A DNA stretch of 32,207 nt from Actinomycetota bacterium (GTDB taxonomy: Bacteria > Actinomycetota > Actinomycetes > Nanopelagicales > Nanopelagicaceae). A program made the position numbers and the translations under genes. Shown here one piece after another: positions 1-8,334 of the stretch. The stretch is from the NCBI GenBank assembly GCA_947372915.1, contig CANBVO010000007.1, forward strand, positions 1-32,207. The letters are read 5' to 3'. The stretch's first letter is position 1. Every line of letters starts with the position of its first letter. The notes under the pieces were generated by a model that did not search any database, was not told where the DNA came from, and saw only the letters and a list, made by a program, of their open reading frames with translations.

Positions 1-1
1 C

Positions 2-562
2 AAGCCAATCTCACTTCGCCGGGTAATTGCTGCGGTAATAACAGTTCTTGCAGTTCTGATTTCAGTGCTGGACCGACTCTCGGTTTCACACTTTCAAATC
101 CTCGCCGTCGCTTTAGGAATCTTGGCTGGTGTAATAATTGGTATCCAACGCTCGCTCAATGGCTCTATCAATGTCTATTCCAAAGCTAGCTATGCCACTT
201 CACTTCTCAATTTCATTATGGGATCGAGCTTTCTAGCCCTCTTTACCCTTGCTCTGCTTATCTTTCGGGGCGACCACATCAACCCGCTGCCATCTGGTCC
301 GTGGTGGATTTATACCGGTGGAGTCGTAGGCGTTATTTATATTGCGATGTCATCATTGATTGTGCAGCACCTCGGAGTCCTAACTTTCACACTCTTTAGC
401 GTCGGCGGACAACTGTTGGGTTCATTGCTCTTTGACATTATTACGCCAACACATGGAGCGCACGTCACTAGCTACCTGATTGCAGGAATTGTGATGACTT
501 ACGTCGGAGTGCTGGTGGGCGGAGAATCGCGGTTATTTAAGCCGAGCTCTTCACAGCGTTAG
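2..562 (+). CDS. DMT-superfamily (YdcZ/DUF606-like) membrane permease, 5' partial
   Basis: The reading frame is open from base 2, upstream of the GTG at 65 used by the ORF track, and the extra codons encode another hydrophobic helix. The gene therefore very probably starts before the window and only its C-terminal half is seen. The visible part holds about five hydrophobic helices and a conserved-looking stretch, GIQRSLNGS, that resembles the N-terminal repeat motif of YdcZ/DUF606 proteins. The family contains single-unit proteins of about 150 aa and tandem proteins of about 300 aa; the upstream helix suggests the tandem form. It is an inner-membrane protein of the drug/metabolite transporter superfamily with unknown substrate. 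Its 3' end overlaps the convergent malic enzyme gene by 26 bp. Confidence 0.7.
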   Translation, partial: KPISLRRVIAAVITVLAVLISVLDRLSVSHFQILAVALGILAGVIIGIQRSLNGSINVYSKASYATSLLNFIMGSSFLALFTLALLIFRGDHINPLPSGPWWIYTGGVVGVIYIAMSSLIVQHLGVLTFTLFSVGGQLLGSLLFDIITPTHGAHVTSYLIAGIVMTYVGVLVGGESRLFKPSSSQR

Positions 563-1913
563 CAACAGCAGTCACCACGCGAGCATCAAAGACGCTGGGC
601 ACAATGAAGTTAGCGTTGAGCTGATCTGCGGAAACGCAATCAGCAATTGCTTTAGCTGCTGCAATCAACATCCGCTTTCTGATCTTGGTAATTCCGGCAT
701 CAAGTAGACCGCGGAAGATGCCAGGGAATGCGAGAACGTTATTGATTTGGTTAGGTTGGTCGCTGCGGCCAGTCGCCACAACTGCTGCATATTTGCGAGC
801 AATCAATGGATCAATTTCAGGATCTGGATTGGCAAGAGCGAAGACAACTGAACCAGCGGCCATGGATGCAACATCGGCTTCGGTGAGAACATTCGGTGCG
901 CTGACGCCGATAAATACATCTGCGCCCTGCATTGCGGCAGAGATATCGCCACGGAATTCACCTGGGTTGCAATTATCGACGAACCATTTACGCAAAATAT
1001 CGTCGCCCTCTTTGTGTTCGCAGACCAGACCATCTTTATCAAAACCAATGACATTGGTCGCGCCGGCTTCAACGAGAAGCTGTGCAATAGCAGTACCAGC
1101 AGCACCAGCACCGGACATCACGATTTTGACGGCTGAAAGATCCTTCTTTACGAACTTAAGTGCATTGGTGAGTGCCGCGAGCACGACAATCGCAGTTCCG
1201 TGTTGATCATCATGAAAGACCGGAATATCCAGGAGTTCACGTAAACGACGTTCAACTTCAAAGCAACGTGGCGCTGAAATATCTTCGAGGTTAATGCCGC
1301 CATAGACCGGCGCAATGATTTGAACAGTACGAACGATCTCATCGACATCTTGGGTGTCGAGGCAGACGGGCCAAGCATCAACATCGGCAAAGCGCTTAAA
1401 TAACGCTGCTTTTCCCTCCATCACCGGAAGAGCCGCTTCAGGGCCAATATTTCCAAGGCCTAAGACCGCAGAACCATCGGTAACTACTGCAACAGTATTT
1501 CTCTTGATCGTAAGGCGGCGTGCATCAGATTTATCTTTAGCTATCGCCTGCGAAATACGGGCTACGCCAGGTGTGTAAGCACGAGACAAATCATCACGAG
1601 TTTTTAGTGGAACTTTGGATTGAATCTCAATTTTGCCACCCAGGTGAAGCAAGAAGGTGCGATCGCTGACCTTTCGAACATTAAGGCCAGGATGTGCAGC
1701 AATCGCCGCAGTAATTTGTTCAGCATGATCGGCATCAATAGCGTCGCAGGTAACGTCGATAACAATAGTTTCGAGTTGAGATTCCACAACGTCAAGTGCG
1801 GTAATGGTTGCACCAGCAGCGATGATTGCATTGGTTACTTCAGCAACTGGTTGAGCAGATGGCGGACCATCGACTCGAATAGTAATTCCGTAGCCAGGAC
1901 TAGTTGATGCCAT
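537..1913 (-). CDS. NAD(P)-dependent malic enzyme with N-terminal ACT-like domain
   Basis: This cytosolic enzyme oxidatively decarboxylates malate to pyruvate. Residues about 9-80 form an ACT-like regulatory domain, as in many actinobacterial malic enzymes. The catalytic core follows: Tyr113 in SRAYTPGV, Lys168 in MEGKAALF, metal ligands in NLEDI (about 209-213) and HDDQHGT (about 234-240), and a Rossmann loop SGAGAAGT near 267-274. At 458 aa it matches a short bacterial malic enzyme plus the extra domain. The ATG at 1913 lies 2 bp after the upp stop, so the two are probably co-transcribed. Cofactor preference (NAD or NADP) cannot be read with confidence. With PEPCK at the other end of the window it gives two C4-C3 interconversion enzymes, though they are not in one operon. 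Confidence 0.93.
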   Translation of the reverse strand: MASTSPGYGITIRVDGPPSAQPVAEVTNAIIAAGATITALDVVESQLETIVIDVTCDAIDADHAEQITAAIAAHPGLNVRKVSDRTFLLHLGGKIEIQSKVPLKTRDDLSRAYTPGVARISQAIAKDKSDARRLTIKRNTVAVVTDGSAVLGLGNIGPEAALPVMEGKAALFKRFADVDAWPVCLDTQDVDEIVRTVQIIAPVYGGINLEDISAPRCFEVERRLRELLDIPVFHDDQHGTAIVVLAALTNALKFVKKDLSAVKIVMSGAGAAGTAIAQLLVEAGATNVIGFDKDGLVCEHKEGDDILRKWFVDNCNPGEFRGDISAAMQGADVFIGVSAPNVLTEADVASMAAGSVVFALANPDPEIDPLIARKYAAVVATGRSDQPNQINNVLAFPGIFRGLLDAGITKIRKRMLIAAAKAIADCVSADQLNANFIVPSVFDARVVTAVANAVKSSA

Positions 1914-1915
1914 TT

Positions 1916-2560
1916 TTACACTACTCCGTATAGTCGATCGCCTGCGTCGCCGAGGCCCGGAACGATGTAACCCTTTTCATTTAACTTCACATCAAGTGCG
2001 CCAGTCACAATAGTGATCGGAACATTGCGTCCTTCAAAAGCTTTTTCTAATGCCGCAATACCTTCTGGTGCAGCCAAGATGGTGATTGCTGTGATGTCCT
2101 TTGCGCCGCGTTCGAGCAAATATTCGATTGCCATAATCAAAGTTCCACCAGTGGCAAGCATGGGATCCAAGATATACACCTGGCGACCAGTGAGATCTTC
2201 TGGCAGGCGATTGGCATAAGTCGATGCTTGCAGTGTCTCTTCGTTACGTACCATTCCTAAGAAACCAACTTCAGCCGTTGGAATCAAACGTGTCATGCCT
2301 TCGAGCATTCCTAGACCAGCGCGAAGAATCGGAACGACAACTGGGCGAGGCTTGGCAAGGACATCACCAGTAAATGGAGCAACCGGAGTCTCAATGCTTT
2401 TAGAAACTGTTATGACTTCACGCGTCGCTTCGTAAGCTAGCAACATCACAAGCTCTTCGGTTAACCCACGAAAAGTTGGCGAATTTGTGTTCTTATCGCG
2501 TAAAACTGTGAGTTTGTGCGCAATGAGCGGGTGATTGGCTACATGAATCTTCACACCCAT
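1916..2560 (-). CDS. upp: Uracil phosphoribosyltransferase
   Basis: This pyrimidine salvage enzyme converts uracil and PRPP to UMP in the cytosol. The 214-aa length is typical. The PRPP-binding loop [12 protein letters not shown] (about 130-141) and the uracil-binding C-terminal signature [13 protein letters not shown] are both intact, as is the PILRAGLGM segment near 77-85. The ATG start at 2560 faces the tadA-associated gene across about 54 bp, so the two promoters must be packed back to back. The gene leads a likely two-gene operon with malic enzyme (2 bp spacing). Confidence 0.97.
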   Translation of the reverse strand: MGVKIHVANHPLIAHKLTVLRDKNTNSPTFRGLTEELVMLLAYEATREVITVSKSIETPVAPFTGDVLAKPRPVVVPILRAGLGMLEGMTRLIPTAEVGFLGMVRNEETLQASTYANRLPEDLTGRQVYILDPMLATGGTLIMAIEYLLERGAKDITAITILAAPEGIAALEKAFEGRNVPITIVTGALDVKLNEKGYIVPGLGDAGDRLYGVV

Positions 2561-2614
2561 ACCTTACTCAATAGAAGGCTTGTTTCACAGCGATATTGGT
2601 GCCACCATGTATTT

Positions 2615-3085
2615 ATGAGTACAGAAATGGCTGACGATTTCGGAGTCATTGCGTGGCACGAAGATGGCCGGTGGACTCTTTCCGAGTTAAGCGATACCCG
2701 TGATTTAGGTCATGTCATGGATCAACTCAAAGCTCAACGCACCAATGGTGGCGCGATCGCACTGATATCTATTGATGAAGAATTTTTTATTGTTGTACGT
2801 TCGCTCGGAACAAAAATGCAGATGATGATTAGCGATGCAACATACGCACTCGAATATGACATTGCAGCAGAACTCGTTGAAATTCTCGATCTTCCCTTTC
2901 CTGAAGAAGGTGACGAATCAGAGCCAGGCGGCGATGTAGATCTGCTTGCTGATTTAGGAATGAGCGCGATGGAACTCGAAATCATCTCCTTCGACACTGA
3001 TCTCTATCCTGACGAACAAATCGATGCAATTGCCGCAAAGCTTGGATTTGGAAATGAATTCAATGAACTTTATGAGATGCCATAA
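2615..3085 (+). CDS. tRNA adenosine deaminase-associated protein
   Basis: This is a small acidic protein of 156 aa belonging to the family found almost only in Actinobacteria directly upstream of tadA. Its biochemical role is not established; a link to tRNA wobble editing rests on gene neighbourhood. The ORF track start at 2516 overlaps the upp gene and encodes an unconserved-looking, His/Arg-rich leader. The ATG at 2615 (MSTEMADDFG) or 2627 is the more plausible start. The protein has no obvious catalytic motif and no membrane segments, and it carries an acidic stretch PEEGDESEPGGD in its middle. It ends 2 bp before the tadA start, indicating translational coupling. Confidence 0.82.
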   Translation: MSTEMADDFGVIAWHEDGRWTLSELSDTRDLGHVMDQLKAQRTNGGAIALISIDEEFFIVVRSLGTKMQMMISDATYALEYDIAAELVEILDLPFPEEGDESEPGGDVDLLADLGMSAMELEIISFDTDLYPDEQIDAIAAKLGFGNEFNELYEMP

Positions 3086-3087
3086 CC

Positions 3088-3543
3088 TTGAGCGATAAGT
3101 ATGAAGCGGCGATGAAGCGCGCCTTAGAAGTTGCACAAAAAGCGCTTGATACCGGAGATGTTCCCATCGGTGCCATCATTATGGATAGCGATGGAAATAT
3201 TGTTTCCTCTGGATTTAATCGCCGAGAAGCAGATAACGATCCGACCGCACATGCAGAAATTGTGGCGCTTCGCGAAGCATCGGATCTGGCAGGTAACTGG
3301 CGATTAGATAATCACACACTTGTGGTCACCCTCGAACCGTGTGCAATGTGTGCAGGTGCCATTGCACAAGCCCGCATTAAGACGGTGGTATTTGGCGCAT
3401 GGGATGAAAAAGCGGGAGCGGTTGGCTCAGTCTGGGATGTGCTCCGTGACCCACGTTCACCGCATCGAGTTGATGTTGTGTCCGGGGTTCTAGAAGAGGA
3501 ATGCGCCCTCTTATTAAATGAATTCTTTACTGAACTTAGATAA
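3088..3543 (+). CDS. tadA: tRNA-specific adenosine deaminase (TadA)
   Basis: TadA deaminates the wobble adenosine A34 of tRNA-Arg(ACG) to inosine. The zinc-site motifs of the cytidine/deoxycytidylate deaminase fold are complete: HAE at 55-57 (zinc ligand His and proton-shuttle Glu) and PCAMC at 84-88. The length of 151 aa is normal. The start is a TTG at 3088, two bases after the preceding stop; the next in-frame ATG would remove the conserved N-terminal helix. The 3' end overlaps the convergent APC permease gene by 8 bp. Confidence 0.95.
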   Translation: MSDKYEAAMKRALEVAQKALDTGDVPIGAIIMDSDGNIVSSGFNRREADNDPTAHAEIVALREASDLAGNWRLDNHTLVVTLEPCAMCAGAIAQARIKTVVFGAWDEKAGAVGSVWDVLRDPRSPHRVDVVSGVLEEECALLLNEFFTELR

Positions 3544-5887
3544 CGAGTTCGTACGAAGGATTCAAAATAATCAGCGCTCCATCTGCTTCACCGACCATGC
3601 CTTCAGCGCAGATAGTTGAACCGACTTCTAGGCCCTTAATTTCGCGACGACCTAAGAATTGAAGGGTAATTCCACCAGTGGAGTCCCAGATTTCAACTTC
3701 GATTCGAGGTGCGCCGCCAGAAGGAGCAGTACGAATAGAGGTGACATTGCCGCGTACATGAGCGCGCTTTCGCCACAGCGCCTTAGCAATCGGCTGAATA
3801 TTTTCATCGTAATGACTGATTGATCCAGTCTCGTAATTTAATGGCTCTACTGGCTTTGCAAGTGGCTTTGGTTCTGCCGCTTTAACAGCCAGAACTTCTT
3901 TCTTTTCATGAACAAGAAGTTCTTCGCCAGAGAGAATCTTTTCGACATCGAACGGAACAATTGTTGCAACGACTCGATCTAATTGCGAAATCGGACGAGC
4001 AATTTCTTCAGCAGTTTGATCGTGCAAGAGACGACCAAGGAAGGCGGAGTAAGAACGACGTGGCAGCAAGAGCGTGAGTTCAACGTCGGGCGATGTTGTC
4101 GCGCGAATGGAATATTCCACCGCAGCATTTGGAATTCGGCGATCTGGGCAATCAATAAGTTCAAGCTGAACATCCGATAGCGCTGCATTTGTCGCCCAAG
4201 CCGCAGAAATATCTTCAGCGCGACGATCATCAATCACAAAGTGAACCGCGCTGAGTTTACGTGGATTCAAACTACGGGCATATCGAATTGCACCGACTGT
4301 CGCGATATCAACGCTATCGATGAGAACAGTGACATCGTGGCGAGCTATCGAAGTAGCGCGTGATTTCTCTTGCGTGACATTGAGCGCTGCTTGCTCTGCA
4401 CGGTATTGGCGGTTAAGTCGAAGCAATGCTACAACCAGAATTGGTGTGATCAGCAAAATAATCCATGCACCTTCAGCAAATTTAACGACTGCAAAGATAA
4501 TAATGATGGCGAAGGAAACAACACCAGAGATTGTGTTGATGACGTAGCTACGTTGCCAACCCTTTTCTTTGCGGGTCTTTGCGCGCTTTGCCATTCCAAA
4601 TCCAACCAGCGAGAAGCCAGTGAAAACGCCGAGGGCATAGAACGCGACCAAGTGTTCGACTGATGCACGAGTGAAAATAACTAAAAGAACGGCTGATCCC
4701 GCGAGCAAAATAATTCCGTTAGAGAAGGCGAGGCGGTGTCCACGCTTGCTGAGCTGACGTGGCAAGAAGCCATCGGTAGCTACAAAATTCACCAGGTATG
4801 GGAAACCGCTATAGGCAGTATTTGCACCGGTAAAGAGAATGAGCATCGTTGCTGCTTGCACGACGAAGAAGAAAATCGAACCGGCAGTACCCGTACCCAG
4901 TACACCCTTAGCAATTTGAGAAATAACGGTCGGCGTTCCCTTTTCGTAAGGGAAGGCATGCATCGCATGGGCAAAGTAAGAGACGCCAAAGACGAGAGTG
5001 CCGAGAATTGCGCTCATAACAACGAGTGTGCGACGAGCATTCACGCCTTCAGGGGCTTTAAATAGTTGCACGCCATCTGAAATTGCTTCCAAACCGGTTA
5101 GCGATGATCCGCCATTAGCGAAGGCGCGGAGCAAGATAAATATTGCAGCAAATGTTAGCAAGCCTTGCGAATGTCCCAGTGGAACTGCGCCAGGAACGGA
5201 AGGGTCAAACTTAGGAAGAGTTCCATTGATGGTGCGAACGATTCCAGTCACAAAGACAACGGCAAGCGTTCCCGCAAAGAGATAAGTAGGCAGTGCAAAT
5301 GCTGCGCCAGCCTCTTTCACACCACGAAGATTTCCAAAAGTCAGAAGCGCAATAACGCCGAGCACTATCCAAATTTTGTATGGATGCAGACTGTTAAAAG
5401 TAGAGACGAGCGCATCGACACCAGCCGATGATTGAATCGCTACCGTCACGATGTAATCCAGCATGAGTGCAACTGCTGCAACTTGGGCAACAACAGGACC
5501 AAAGTTATCTCGCGAAACTACGTACGCTCCACCTGATTTTGTATAGAGCTGCACAACTTCGCGATAAGAAAAAGTAACGATAATTAAGACTGCAAGAACA
5601 ACCACAGTCATCGGCATCAAAATCGAAAATGCCGCTAAACCAAATGCTGGAAGCAGCGCAAGCAGAATCTGTTCACTGCCATAAGCAGATGATGAAATAC
5701 AGTCAGAGGAGAGAATTCCTAAAGCAAACTTCTTGCTCAGGCGTTGGTGCGAAAGCGAGTGGCGGTTGAGCGGATTACCTAAAAAGGCCTTCTTGATTTT
5801 GTAGGAGAGCGGATCTTTCAGGTGCGCATGATCCTGAAGAACCATCGGTTCTGGGGCATCATCAGTCCAGGCTTTAGGCACTGTCAC
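3536..5887 (-). CDS. APC-superfamily (KimA/KUP-like) permease fused to a C-terminal OB-fold domain
   Basis: Residues about 50-510 contain roughly twelve hydrophobic segments of the APC amino acid/polyamine/organocation type, with a short helix-breaking motif SSDCISSSAYG at the first core helix. The order (membrane core, then a soluble domain at about 515-650 resembling the universal-stress-like cytoplasmic part of KimA-type potassium importers) suggests a cation or amino acid importer. Unusually, residues about 705-783 form an additional small beta-rich domain (VRGNV...LGRREIKGL...NPSYEL). From memory it matches the OB-fold protein family that is a separate gene in many actinobacteria. The start is a GTG at 5887 preceded by a purine-rich AGAGAGAA. 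At 783 aa it is longer than the usual 600-680 aa of related permeases. Substrate is unassigned. Confidence 0.8.
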   Translation of the reverse strand: MTVPKAWTDDAPEPMVLQDHAHLKDPLSYKIKKAFLGNPLNRHSLSHQRLSKKFALGILSSDCISSSAYGSEQILLALLPAFGLAAFSILMPMTVVVLAVLIIVTFSYREVVQLYTKSGGAYVVSRDNFGPVVAQVAAVALMLDYIVTVAIQSSAGVDALVSTFNSLHPYKIWIVLGVIALLTFGNLRGVKEAGAAFALPTYLFAGTLAVVFVTGIVRTINGTLPKFDPSVPGAVPLGHSQGLLTFAAIFILLRAFANGGSSLTGLEAISDGVQLFKAPEGVNARRTLVVMSAILGTLVFGVSYFAHAMHAFPYEKGTPTVISQIAKGVLGTGTAGSIFFFVVQAATMLILFTGANTAYSGFPYLVNFVATDGFLPRQLSKRGHRLAFSNGIILLAGSAVLLVIFTRASVEHLVAFYALGVFTGFSLVGFGMAKRAKTRKEKGWQRSYVINTISGVVSFAIIIIFAVVKFAEGAWIILLITPILVVALLRLNRQYRAEQAALNVTQEKSRATSIARHDVTVLIDSVDIATVGAIRYARSLNPRKLSAVHFVIDDRRAEDISAAWATNAALSDVQLELIDCPDRRIPNAAVEYSIRATTSPDVELTLLLPRRSYSAFLGRLLHDQTAEEIARPISQLDRVVATIVPFDVEKILSGEELLVHEKKEVLAVKAAEPKPLAKPVEPLNYETGSISHYDENIQPIAKALWRKRAHVRGNVTSIRTAPSGGAPRIEVEIWDSTGGITLQFLGRREIKGLEVGSTICAEGMVGEADGALIILNPSYELVI

Positions 5888-5958
5888 TTCTCTCTTCGAA
5901 TTCGCTCGTAGTTGCCAAGATTACAACTAGGTAGGGATTTTACGCGGGTATCGGAGCG

Positions 5959-5964
5959 TATGCT
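5959..5964 (+). promoter_or_regulatory. Candidate -10 element of a leaderless promoter for the aldehyde dehydrogenase
   Basis: TATGCT lies 6 bp before the ATG at 5971, the distance expected if transcription begins at or next to the start codon. No well-placed Shine-Dalgarno sequence is present (the nearest GGAG is about 15 nt upstream). No convincing -35 box is visible, so this is only a candidate. Confidence 0.35.
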
Positions 5965-5970
5965 TGTCTT

Positions 5971-7395
5971 ATGCAAATCAAAACCGACCTTTATATCGAT
6001 GGCGCATGGGTTAAGGGCGATGGTGCTCTTCCTGTCTATAACCCCAGCACAGGTGAAGTGATTGCAGAGTTTCAGACAGCTGGAGAAGCGCAGTGCGATG
6101 CAGCACTTACTGCTGCACATAACGCCTTCCCTTCATGGGCGAAGACCGCACCTCGTGTTCGATCCGAGATCTTGCGTAAAGCTTTCGAGATTATGACTGC
6201 CGAGGCGGACGAGATTGCCAAGTTAGTATCGATGGAGAACGGAAAAGTTCTTAGCGATGCAAAGGGTGAAGTTCTTTATGCCGCTGAATTCTTCCGTTGG
6301 TTTGCCGAAGAAGCGGTACGTACACCTGGAGATTTCCGCCATTCCCCTTCTGGTGACAAGCGCATTCTTGTTACGCACCAACCTATTGGCGTCTCATTAC
6401 TTATTACACCGTGGAATTTCCCGGCAGCTATGGCGACTCGCAAATTAGGACCTGCGCTCGCAGCCGGTTGCACCGTCATTCTTAAGGCAGCATCCGAAAC
6501 ACCTCTTACGGCAATCTATATCGTTGATATTTTGCATCGCGCCGGAGTTCCTAAGGGCGTAGTCAACTTCATCATGCCATCAAAGACTGGTGCAATGATT
6601 TCTATGATCATGCACGATCCGCGTCTTCGTAATATTTCATTTACCGGTTCGACTGAAGTGGGTCGCACACTCATCAAAGAGTCGGCTGATCTTGTACTGC
6701 GCACATCCATGGAACTCGGTGGTAATGCACCATTCGTCGTTCTTGATGACGCAGATATCGACGAAGCAGTGAAAGGTGCGATGATTGCCAAGATGCGCAA
6801 CGGTGGCGCCGCATGTACTGCGGCCAATCGCTTTATCGTTGCTAAGAAGATTGCAGAAGAGTTCACCACCAAACTAGCCGCGGCAATGTCAGCTCTCAAG
6901 GTCGCAGATGGCTTAACCGAAGGTGCTCAACTAGGAGCAAGTGTCTCTATTAAAGAGCGCAACAAGATTGCCGAGCTCGTTGACGCATCAGTTGCAGCCG
7001 GCGGAATATTGCACGCTGGTGGATCTGTTCCGGCAGGTGAAGGAGCTTTCTATCCTGCAACAGTTATCACTGTTGATAAGAAGAATCCGATTCTTGCTAA
7101 TGAAGTGTTTGGGCCCGTCGCTCCTATCGTCACTTTTGATACTGATGAAGAAGCAATTGCACTCGCCAATGACACCGAATACGGCCTGATTAGCTATATC
7201 TATTCATCCGATTTAAAACGCGCACTGCGCTCCGCCGAAGCTCTGGAATCAGGAATGGTCGCCGTCAATCGTGGCGTTATCTCTGATCCTGCTGCACCAT
7301 TTGGTGGCGTCAAGCAATCCGGCCTCGGCCGCGAAGGTGGCTTCGCTGGAATCCATGAGTTCTTGGAGACTAAGTACATCGGCGTGGAGATTTAA
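5971..7395 (+). CDS. Succinate-semialdehyde-type NAD(P)-dependent aldehyde dehydrogenase
   Basis: A 474-aa ALDH-superfamily enzyme oxidising an aldehyde to the acid. Catalytic residues are all present: Asn149 (PWNFP), Lys172 (ILKAAS), Glu248 (ELGGNAP) and Cys282 (AACTAANR). The C-terminal PFGGVKQSGLGREG motif is typical of the GabD/succinate-semialdehyde group. The closely similar glutarate-semialdehyde enzymes cannot be excluded. It stands alone on the plus strand, divergent from the APC permease and followed by the repeat/tRNA-Ser region. No GABA transaminase is nearby, so the in vivo substrate is open. Confidence 0.88.
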   Translation: MQIKTDLYIDGAWVKGDGALPVYNPSTGEVIAEFQTAGEAQCDAALTAAHNAFPSWAKTAPRVRSEILRKAFEIMTAEADEIAKLVSMENGKVLSDAKGEVLYAAEFFRWFAEEAVRTPGDFRHSPSGDKRILVTHQPIGVSLLITPWNFPAAMATRKLGPALAAGCTVILKAASETPLTAIYIVDILHRAGVPKGVVNFIMPSKTGAMISMIMHDPRLRNISFTGSTEVGRTLIKESADLVLRTSMELGGNAPFVVLDDADIDEAVKGAMIAKMRNGGAACTAANRFIVAKKIAEEFTTKLAAAMSALKVADGLTEGAQLGASVSIKERNKIAELVDASVAAGGILHAGGSVPAGEGAFYPATVITVDKKNPILANEVFGPVAPIVTFDTDEEAIALANDTEYGLISYIYSSDLKRALRSAEALESGMVAVNRGVISDPAAPFGGVKQSGLGREGGFAGIHEFLETKYIGVEI

Positions 7396-7413
7396 ATTAA
7401 TGAGCAAATGATG

Positions 7414-7512
7414 GCGGAGGATGTCCGAAGTCGTGACATCCGCATCAGGCACTGGTTCCAGCTGAGCCACTGAATAAGAAAATGAGTGATTCAGCCGGAG
7501 CGAACGAAGTGA
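7414..7512 (+). repeat. Direct repeat copy R1 next to tRNA-Ser(CGA)
   Basis: About 99 bp beginning GCGGAGGATGTCC and ending just before the GCGGAGGATG that is the complement of the tRNA 3' end. It shares most positions with R2 and R3, including a common stretch AATGAGTGATTCAGCCGGAG. It contains an additional 7-bp inverted repeat (GGATGTC / GACATCC) not kept in the other copies. Confidence 0.85.
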
Positions 7513-7513
7513 G

Positions 7514-7596
7514 CGGAGGATGAGGGATTTGAACCCTCGAGACTTTCGTCTACGCGTGTTCGAGACGCGCGCACTCGGCCGCTATGCGAATCCTCC
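7514..7596 (-). tRNA. tRNA-Ser (anticodon CGA)
   Basis: The minus strand folds as a class II tRNA of 83 nt. The acceptor stem GGAGGAT/ATCCTCC is perfect, followed by discriminator G. The anticodon stem CGCGT/ACGCG encloses loop CTCGAAC, giving anticodon CGA that reads UCG. A long variable arm is present, and the T arm is GAGGGTTCAAATCCCTC. CCA is not encoded. Confidence 0.95.
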
Positions 7597-7611
7597 GAGA
7601 GAATATTAGCG

Positions 7612-7998
7612 CTAGTTCTTTTTAGTGGTTTTTCGTATTTCTAGACCAGCGGCGATACCAGGAACATCTAAATCCCCAGTTGCAACTGCGAGTACCAATT
7701 TTTCTGCAGAATCCACATCATTAAAGATGTCGTAGTTATTGAGTAAGCAAAAAGTTCTGGTTGCAGCCCACGCTAACCGCTTATTGCCATCAATCAGCGG
7801 ATGATTTCTTGCTAGCGAATGCATCAAGGATGCCGCTTTTAACTCGAAGCCTTCATAAGCATCATTGCCGTATACCGATGTTTGAGGTCTTGCAGCCGCA
7901 GCCTCAAGCAAACCGATATCCCTGACCCGAAAATCATGGATGAGGGCGGCGCCAATTTCTAAAAGGTCGTGAATGTCGAGGAAGTCGATGGCTGCCAT
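7612..7998 (-). CDS. Doc-type Fic-domain toxin of a toxin-antitoxin pair
   Basis: A 128-aa protein with the Fic/Doc active-site loop HPLIDGNKR at residues 66-74, preceded and followed by predicted helices. Its size and motif match Doc (death-on-curing) proteins, which phosphorylate EF-Tu rather than AMPylate targets in the characterised P1 system. Whether this one does so is inference. Its ATG at 7998 overlaps the antitoxin stop by one base (TAATG), the usual antitoxin-first arrangement. The pair sits between two tRNA-Ser genes. The gene ends only about 16 bp from the tRNA-Ser(CGA) 5' end. Confidence 0.88.
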   Translation of the reverse strand: MAAIDFLDIHDLLEIGAALIHDFRVRDIGLLEAAAARPQTSVYGNDAYEGFELKAASLMHSLARNHPLIDGNKRLAWAATRTFCLLNNYDIFNDVDSAEKLVLAVATGDLDVPGIAAGLEIRKTTKKN

Positions 7999-8195
7999 TA
8001 CTTAGCCAAGCGATCCAGTAATTCCTTATCCTCAACTGCGATTCGGGAGATTGCGTCTTTCAATCGAAGTTGACGCTTAGAGATATATTCATCGATGGCG
8101 GTTAGGGCAATTTCATGCATCGATGCACCTTGCGCCTCAGCAACTTTTTTGAGCCCAGCGCTTTGCTTTTCGGAGAGCCGTAATGTCATAGCCAT
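7998..8195 (-). CDS. Ribbon-helix-helix antitoxin partner of Doc
   Basis: A 65-residue protein beginning MAMTLRLSEKQ, a beta-strand then two helices as in CopG/Arc-type ribbon-helix-helix DNA-binding antitoxins. Its C-terminal part (KDAISRIAVEDKELLDRL) would wrap the toxin. The ORF track begins at 8222, but that start would translate through the palindromic operator. The ATG at 8195, or the one at 8189, is preferred. The family normally represses its own promoter, and a perfect inverted repeat lies directly upstream. Confidence 0.82.
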   Translation of the reverse strand: MAMTLRLSEKQSAGLKKVAEAQGASMHEIALTAIDEYISKRQLRLKDAISRIAVEDKELLDRLAK

Positions 8196-8203
8196 GGCGA
8201 AAT

Positions 8204-8220
8204 GATACCACGGTGGTATC
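8204..8220. promoter_or_regulatory. Palindromic operator upstream of the antitoxin
   Basis: GATACCAC-G-GTGGTATC is a perfect 8-bp inverted repeat with a single central base, 9 bp upstream of the preferred antitoxin start. Position and symmetry fit autoregulation by the RHH antitoxin or the toxin-antitoxin complex. Confidence 0.7.
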
Positions 8221-8241
8221 AAATTCCAGTGGCGGAGTTTG

Positions 8242-8334
8242 GCGGAGGATGTCCTAGCTTGTGACTTCTACATGGGGCAGGGGTTCCGGCTGAGCCACCT
8301 AGAATGTAAATGAGTGATTCAGCCGGAGCGATGA
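8242..8334 (+). repeat. Direct repeat copy R2 (tandem with R3)
   Basis: A 93-bp unit beginning GCGGAGGATGTCC and directly followed by R3. It differs from R3 at only a handful of positions and from R1 at many more plus an indel near the end. It carries CCGGCTGA and TCAGCCGG as an internal inverted repeat. Confidence 0.88.

Noticed and set aside
685-1206. 173-aa plus-strand ORF within the malic enzyme gene
   Set aside because: Antisense shadow of a gene with intact catalytic motifs; Ser/Arg/Pro-rich composition typical of a shadow frame.
7408-7470. Twenty-codon ORF in repeat R1 (MMAEDVRSRD...), with the same frame readable in R2 and R3
   Set aside because: R2 and R3 lack a matching ATG and ribosome site, and the repeats are better explained as tRNA-linked non-coding duplications.
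7249-7470. Minus-strand 73-aa ORF across the aldehyde dehydrogenase 3' end and R1
   Set aside because: Its second half is antisense to a certain gene, and the equivalent frame in R2 and R3 is broken by stops.
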